The notes under the pieces were generated by a model. That model ran no database searches. It worked only from the letters and a program-made list of their open reading frames with translations, and was not told where the DNA came from. Of a stretch of DNA of 17,298 nucleotides, positions 14,292 to 17,298 are shown piece after piece (position 1 is the first letter of the stretch; each line of letters opens with the position of its first letter). Origin of the DNA: Chloroflexota bacterium (GTDB lineage: Bacteria; Chloroflexota; Dehalococcoidia; UBA6926; JACQUM01); NCBI GenBank assembly GCA_016210295.1, contig JACQUM010000160.1:1-17298 (forward strand). The letters are read 5' to 3'. Position numbers and translations under genes: made by a program.

Positions 14292-15206
14292 TTAAAACCG
14301 CCCTGTTGCGCCTCCGCCCCCTGACCGACCACCTCCAAATCCTCCGAATCCCCCTCCCCCGCCGCCTCCCCACGGGCCGGGCGCCCCACGCCAGCCTCCC
14401 CAGCTCTGGACGAAGCCCGCCGGCTTTCCTTCCTTGTGAAGGCGCCGGTAGCTGGTGGAGAGGAGCCAGTCTAGCAGGAAGCCCAGAGCCGCCAGCCCTA
14501 TGACCGCGACAGCGAGGGCTAGGAGACCGCCCACGAGAAGCCCCAAGAAGGCTCCGACGCCCGCTCCCCACACGCCGCCGAAGCCGATCTCCCGGGTTCG
14601 GGCCATGTAGCCGAAGGCGTAGAGGGAGAAGAGGCCCACGGGCCAGAGAAGCCAGCCCCACTCCTCGAACCGGTCGCGGACCAGGTTGTCCTCCAGGGCT
14701 TCGGGTGGCTGGTCGGTCCGGACCAGCTCCGCCAGGGCAGTCGCGCCGAGGACAATGCCCTTGTCGTACTCTCCCTCGGCCAACAAGGGGGTTACCTTCT
14801 CTCGGATGATTCGCCCGGCGCGGCCATCGGTGATGACCGGCTCCAGGCCATAGCCGACTTCGATGCGGATGCGCCGCTCCTGCACCGCGACGAGGAGCAA
14901 CACGCCGTTGTCCTTCCCTTTCTTGCCTATCTCCCACTCCTCGAAGAGACCGACGGCGTACTCCTCCACCGTCCTCTCTCCCAGAGAGGGAACAATTGCG
15001 ACGGCCACCTCGGCGGTAGTCTCATCTCGCACCTTCTGGAGCTCCGTCTCAAGGGCCTGGACAGCGTCTTTGCTCATGACGCCGGCGAAGTCGTTGACCA
15101 TGCCCACGGGCGTAGGGTAGCCCTGGGCGTGGACGACGGCGAAAGGACCGAAGGCTAGAAGGAAGGCGGCGAGGGTTAGCCACCTACGCAAGGGATGAAG
15201 AGCCAT
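14292..15206 (-). CDS. TPM-domain protein with glycine-rich tail (YgcG-like)
   Basis: A 304-residue exported membrane-anchored protein. A signal peptide covers about 1-28 (RRW, hydrophobic core, then AVVHAQ). The TPM domain follows at about 33-165, with VNDFAGVMS (37-45), GKKGKDNGVLLLVA (94-107), RIEVGYGLEPVITD (114-127). Hydrophobic segments at about 184-200 and 209-250 anchor it. The end is a low-complexity glycine-rich tail, a very common feature of this family, finishing GGATGRF. TPM proteins have been linked to photosystem repair in plants and to membrane or envelope maintenance in bacteria, but the biochemical role is unsettled. It lies 57 nt after lemA on the same strand; lemA-TPM pairs are a common bacterial arrangement. 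The ATG has only a weak AGGA upstream. Confidence 0.9.
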   Translation of the reverse strand: MALHPLRRWLTLAAFLLAFGPFAVVHAQGYPTPVGMVNDFAGVMSKDAVQALETELQKVRDETTAEVAVAIVPSLGERTVEEYAVGLFEEWEIGKKGKDNGVLLLVAVQERRIRIEVGYGLEPVITDGRAGRIIREKVTPLLAEGEYDKGIVLGATALAELVRTDQPPEALEDNLVRDRFEEWGWLLWPVGLFSLYAFGYMARTREIGFGGVWGAGVGAFLGLLVGGLLALAVAVIGLAALGFLLDWLLSTSYRRLHKEGKPAGFVQSWGGWRGAPGPWGGGGGGGFGGFGGGRSGGGGATGRF

Positions 15207-15263
15207 TGCAGTCCTGCCACAAATAGGATTCCGAGCGCGCTCCGGTTATAGGAGAGCTGGAGT

Positions 15264-15827
15264 TCAGAACGTGACCTTCGGAGCCTCCTCCGCGCCTTCG
15301 GCCGCCTCGAAGTAGGCACGCTCCTGGAAGCCGAAAAGGCCGGCGACGAGGTTGTTGGGGAAGGTCTTGACCGAGGTGTTCAGGTCCCTGACCGCCTGGT
15401 TGTATCTGCCGCGCTCCACGGCGACCCGGTTCTCCGTGCCCGCCAGCTCGTCCATGAGCTGCGCCACGGTTGCCTGGGACCGGATCTCGGGATTTTCCTC
15501 GACGATGACCAGAAGTCGGGCCAGGGCGCTTTCCAGGGCGGTCGCGGCCTGGGCTTGCTCGTTGGGCGTCCTGGCGCCGGCGTATTGGGCACGGGCGTTG
15601 GTGATGAGCTCGAAGATGCGCTGCTCCTGGGCGAAGAAGCCCTTGGTGGACTCGACCAGATTGGGAATGAGGTCGAACCGGCGCTGGTACTGGGTCTGCA
15701 CCTGGGCCCACTGTGCATCCACCCCCTGGGTCTTCACGACGAGGGAGTTGTACGTCCCTATAAGGGGCAGTGCGACTAGAACGACCAGCGCAAGGGGGAC
15801 GCCGAGGAGTATGAGGAGCGTTCGCAT
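15264..15827 (-). CDS. lemA: LemA family protein
   Basis: A 187-residue protein with one N-terminal membrane helix (about 4-23) followed by an extracytoplasmic helical bundle. Family hallmarks are YNSLVVKTQGVDAQWAQVQ (26-44), QRRFDLIPNLVESTKGF (48-64), ENRVAVERGRYNQAV (131-145), FPNNLVAGLFGF (155-166) and the ending PKVTF. LemA is widely conserved, often beside TPM proteins as here, and its function is poorly defined. The ATG lies 3 nt after the stop of a truncated Fe-S protein reading frame and has no strong ribosome site of its own, which suggests that initiation was or still is coupled to the upstream frame. Confidence 0.93.
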   Translation of the reverse strand: MRTLLILLGVPLALVVLVALPLIGTYNSLVVKTQGVDAQWAQVQTQYQRRFDLIPNLVESTKGFFAQEQRIFELITNARAQYAGARTPNEQAQAATALESALARLLVIVEENPEIRSQATVAQLMDELAGTENRVAVERGRYNQAVRDLNTSVKTFPNNLVAGLFGFQERAYFEAAEGAEEAPKVTF

Positions 15828-15830
15828 GGC

Positions 15831-16013
15831 CTATTCGGAGCCTCTCGCGGGAACGGGGCGGGCCGCCTCCAGCCTTTCGGCAACCATCTCAGAGATGTCT
15901 CGCACTCGCATCTTCTCCTCCGCGTTCTTCACCTTCACCCCGTCCTCGAACATCTGGGTACAGAAGGGGCATGCCGTGGCGAAGGTGGCGGCCCGCCCAA
16001 GGCGAGCCGCCAC
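15831..16013 (-). pseudogene. Truncated second copy of an Fe-S oxidoreductase C-terminus
   Basis: The frame encodes ATACPFCTQMFEDGVKVKNA and then EEK-RVRD-SEMVAE-LEAA, nearly identical to the end of the Fe-S oxidoreductase at 16337-17298. Plus-strand positions 15837-15986 align with 16331-16480 without any gap at about 131 of 150 identical bases. Only the last CCG cysteine motif remains; the upstream cysteines are gone and the frame closes at a TAA at 16029-16031. The TGA stop of the full copy is CGA here, so this copy reads four residues further to TAG. The frame is intact, so translation from the GTG at 16013 is possible, but an isolated half-motif cannot hold a normal cluster. Most likely a gene remnant left by duplication or by loss of a tandem paralogue. 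Confidence 0.8.
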
Positions 16014-16017
16014 CTTC
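15981..16017. repeat. 12-bp perfect inverted repeat at the end of the duplicated Fe-S segment
   Basis: GAAGGTGGCGGC (15981-15992) pairs perfectly with GCCGCCACCTTC (16006-16017) around a 13-nt loop that itself contains a GCC/GGC pair. The similarity to the full Fe-S gene stops inside the left arm, so the hairpin straddles the rearrangement boundary. Neither side is followed by a T-run, so it is not an ordinary terminator. Confidence 0.7.
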
Positions 16018-16119
16018 CTAACGATCTCTTAGACCACATTGTTCACAAATGTTCTTGTTCATAGTGCCTATGTCATCTAAGCCCGATGCAGAAGAAGGAG
16101 ACAGCGACTCGCCATATAT

Positions 16120-16287
16120 CTAGAGTCGATAGAACAAGGAGATGATCATATTGATCGTAACACCGATAGCACCCCCAATTAAGGCACTGAAAAGTAGCCC
16201 TAAGTCGGTTGTGAAAATGAAGAGGGCAATTATCGGCGCGGAAATAGCGGTGAACAACCAAGGCGGCGGTCCTTTTCTCTCTCTCAT
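16120..16287 (-). CDS. Small membrane protein (55 residues), unknown function
   Basis: The 55-residue protein starts MRERKGPPPWLF and has two hydrophobic segments, about 12-28 and 31-53 (IGGAIGVTINMIISLF), so it is probably a two-helix inner-membrane protein. The ATG at 16287 is preferred over an in-frame one 10 codons earlier because TCAGGAG lies 7-8 nt before it. The surrounding 300 bp is clearly richer in A+T than everything else in the window, and codon use here (ATA, TTA, AGA type) differs from the neighbours, which suggests recent acquisition. I do not recognise a family. The stretch between the Fe-S gene and its truncated copy (about 15987-16336) contains only this gene and the hairpin at 15981-16017. 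Confidence 0.55.
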   Translation of the reverse strand: MRERKGPPPWLFTAISAPIIALFIFTTDLGLLFSALIGGAIGVTINMIISLFYRL

Positions 16288-16336
16288 AATCGACTCTCCT
16301 GAGCCCTTGGTCGGCATCCTGGTCAGTCGAGGAGCC

Positions 16337-17298
16337 TCATGCGGGAACGGTCTGGGCTGCCTCCAGGCTCTCGGCGACCATCTCGGAGAGGTCGCGCACC
16401 CGGACCTTCTCCTCCGCGTTCTTCACTTTCACCCCGTCCTCGAACATCTGGGTGCAGAAGGGGCATCCCGTGGCGATGGTGTCCGCCCCGGTGTCCAGGG
16501 CGTGCTGGGTGCGGCGGTGGTTGATCTTCTCCGTTCCTGCGGCGTCCTCCATCCACATGTGGCCGCCGCCGGCGCCGCAGCAGAAGGCGCGGTTTCGATG
16601 GGCCGCCATCTCTCGTATCTCCTGGATGCCGGGGATCGCCTTGGCCAGCTCCCGCGGCTCGTCGTACACCTGGTTGTGGCGGCCCAGGTAGCAGGGGTCG
16701 TGGTAAGTGACGACCCCAAAGGGGCTGCCGGACGCCTTGGGCAACTTGAGACGGCCCGAGGCTACCAGCTCCTGCAGGAACACCGTGTGATGGACGACTT
16801 CGTAGTTGCCGTTGAACTGCGGGTATTCGTTCTTGATGGTGTTGAAGCAGTGCGGACACGTGGTCACGATCCTCATGACCTTGTAGCGGTTCAGGGTCTC
16901 GATGTTCTGCTTCGCCTGGACCTCGTAGAGATACTCCATTCCCATCCTGCGGGCGGGGTCGCCGGTGCAGGACTCCTCCTCGCCCAGAATCGCGAACTTC
17001 ACCTTGGCGCTCTTCATCACCTTCGCCATGGCTTGGGCGATCTTCATGCTCCGGTCCTCCAAAGAGGCGGCACAGCCTACCCAGTAGAGGACCTCGATCT
17101 CCTCGGGGTTCACCTCGGCCATCTTGGGGACGTCCAGCCCCTCGGTCCACTCGGTCCGGGAGCGGGAGTAGCCCGTCCAGGGATGGCCCCGGGTCTCCAG
17201 GCTCCGGAGGGCCGCCTCCGCTGTCGCCGGAAGGCGTCCCTCGTTCATCACCAGAGCCCGGCGCATCTCCACGATGGCCGGCACGTGCTCGATGAAGA
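16337..17298 (-). CDS. Heterodisulfide reductase-like (CCG-domain) Fe-S oxidoreductase, 5' end outside window
   Basis: Partial: the reading frame is open to the window edge, where it reads FIEHVPAIVEMRRALV, the sequence that normally follows the second 4Fe-4S ferredoxin motif, so the N-terminal part lies beyond 17298. Two CCG cysteine-rich domains are visible. The first has VGCAAS, then EESCTGDPARR (CTG instead of CCG) and TTCPHCFNTIKNEYP. The second has YHDPCYLGRHN, FCCGAGGGHMWME and ATGCPFCTQMFEDG. This layout is shared by HdrD/HdrB-like, GlpC/LutA-like and electron-transfer-flavoprotein-linked oxidoreductases that pass electrons between flavoproteins and the quinone pool or a disulfide. 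The exact partner cannot be told without the missing end and upstream genes. Its tail is duplicated at 15831-16013. Confidence 0.9.
   Translation of the reverse strand, partial: FIEHVPAIVEMRRALVMNEGRLPATAEAALRSLETRGHPWTGYSRSRTEWTEGLDVPKMAEVNPEEIEVLYWVGCAASLEDRSMKIAQAMAKVMKSAKVKFAILGEEESCTGDPARRMGMEYLYEVQAKQNIETLNRYKVMRIVTTCPHCFNTIKNEYPQFNGNYEVVHHTVFLQELVASGRLKLPKASGSPFGVVTYHDPCYLGRHNQVYDEPRELAKAIPGIQEIREMAAHRNRAFCCGAGGGHMWMEDAAGTEKINHRRTQHALDTGADTIATGCPFCTQMFEDGVKVKNAEEKVRVRDLSEMVAESLEAAQTVPA

Noticed and set aside
16073..16261. A 62-codon frame overlapping the small membrane protein
   Set aside because: It has no ribosome site, is rich in Cys/His/Arg/Tyr without pattern, and overlaps a frame with a better start and membrane-protein composition.

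Overview
The window is bacterial, GC-rich (about two thirds G+C by eye) and densely coded. Gene content, intergenic hairpin repeats and promoter style suggest an uncultured Chloroflexota, perhaps Dehalococcoidia; this is inference from pattern, as there is no rRNA or tRNA to confirm it.

Positions 1-5292, minus strand: an operon runs metK -> NDP-sugar pyrophosphorylase -> phosphoglucomutase/phosphomannomutase -> bifunctional phosphoglucose/phosphomannose isomerase. The last three cover the steps from fructose-6-phosphate to GDP-mannose (or another NDP-hexose). At each end sits a short hairpin-rich repeat (67-226 and 5132-5292). The second has terminal inverted repeats and a CTAG at both ends, like a MITE. 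Both end exactly in the TAG stop codon of the neighbouring gene.

Positions 5289-9300, minus strand: rhodanese -> a very basic 37-residue protein -> a fused phosphotransferase-like/P-loop kinase -> adenosylhomocysteinase -> PaaI-type thioesterase. With metK just downstream, the S-adenosylmethionine cycle enzymes lie close together. A good promoter precedes the rhodanese, and a second probable one precedes ahcY.

Positions 9340-14267, plus strand: a divergent promoter drives two enoyl-CoA hydratase/isomerase paralogues, an acyl-CoA synthetase and a two-gene ABC-2 exporter. This looks like an acyl-CoA catabolic cluster. The first paralogue has His where the family has its second catalytic Glu; the second keeps both. 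A nested hairpin sits between the two genes, directly before the second ribosome binding site.

Positions 14292-17298, minus strand: the 3' part of a two-CCG-domain Fe-S oxidoreductase (running off the window), a low-GC stretch with a 55-residue membrane protein, a truncated second copy of the Fe-S protein C-terminus, then lemA and a TPM-domain protein. The 150-bp ungapped duplication around the low-GC stretch is the clearest sign of rearrangement here.

I found no CRISPR array, phage gene, transposase, toxin-antitoxin pair or recognisable defence system. The most unusual items are the stop-codon-abutting repeat family, the tiny basic gene, the duplicated Fe-S tail and the active-site-altered crotonase.
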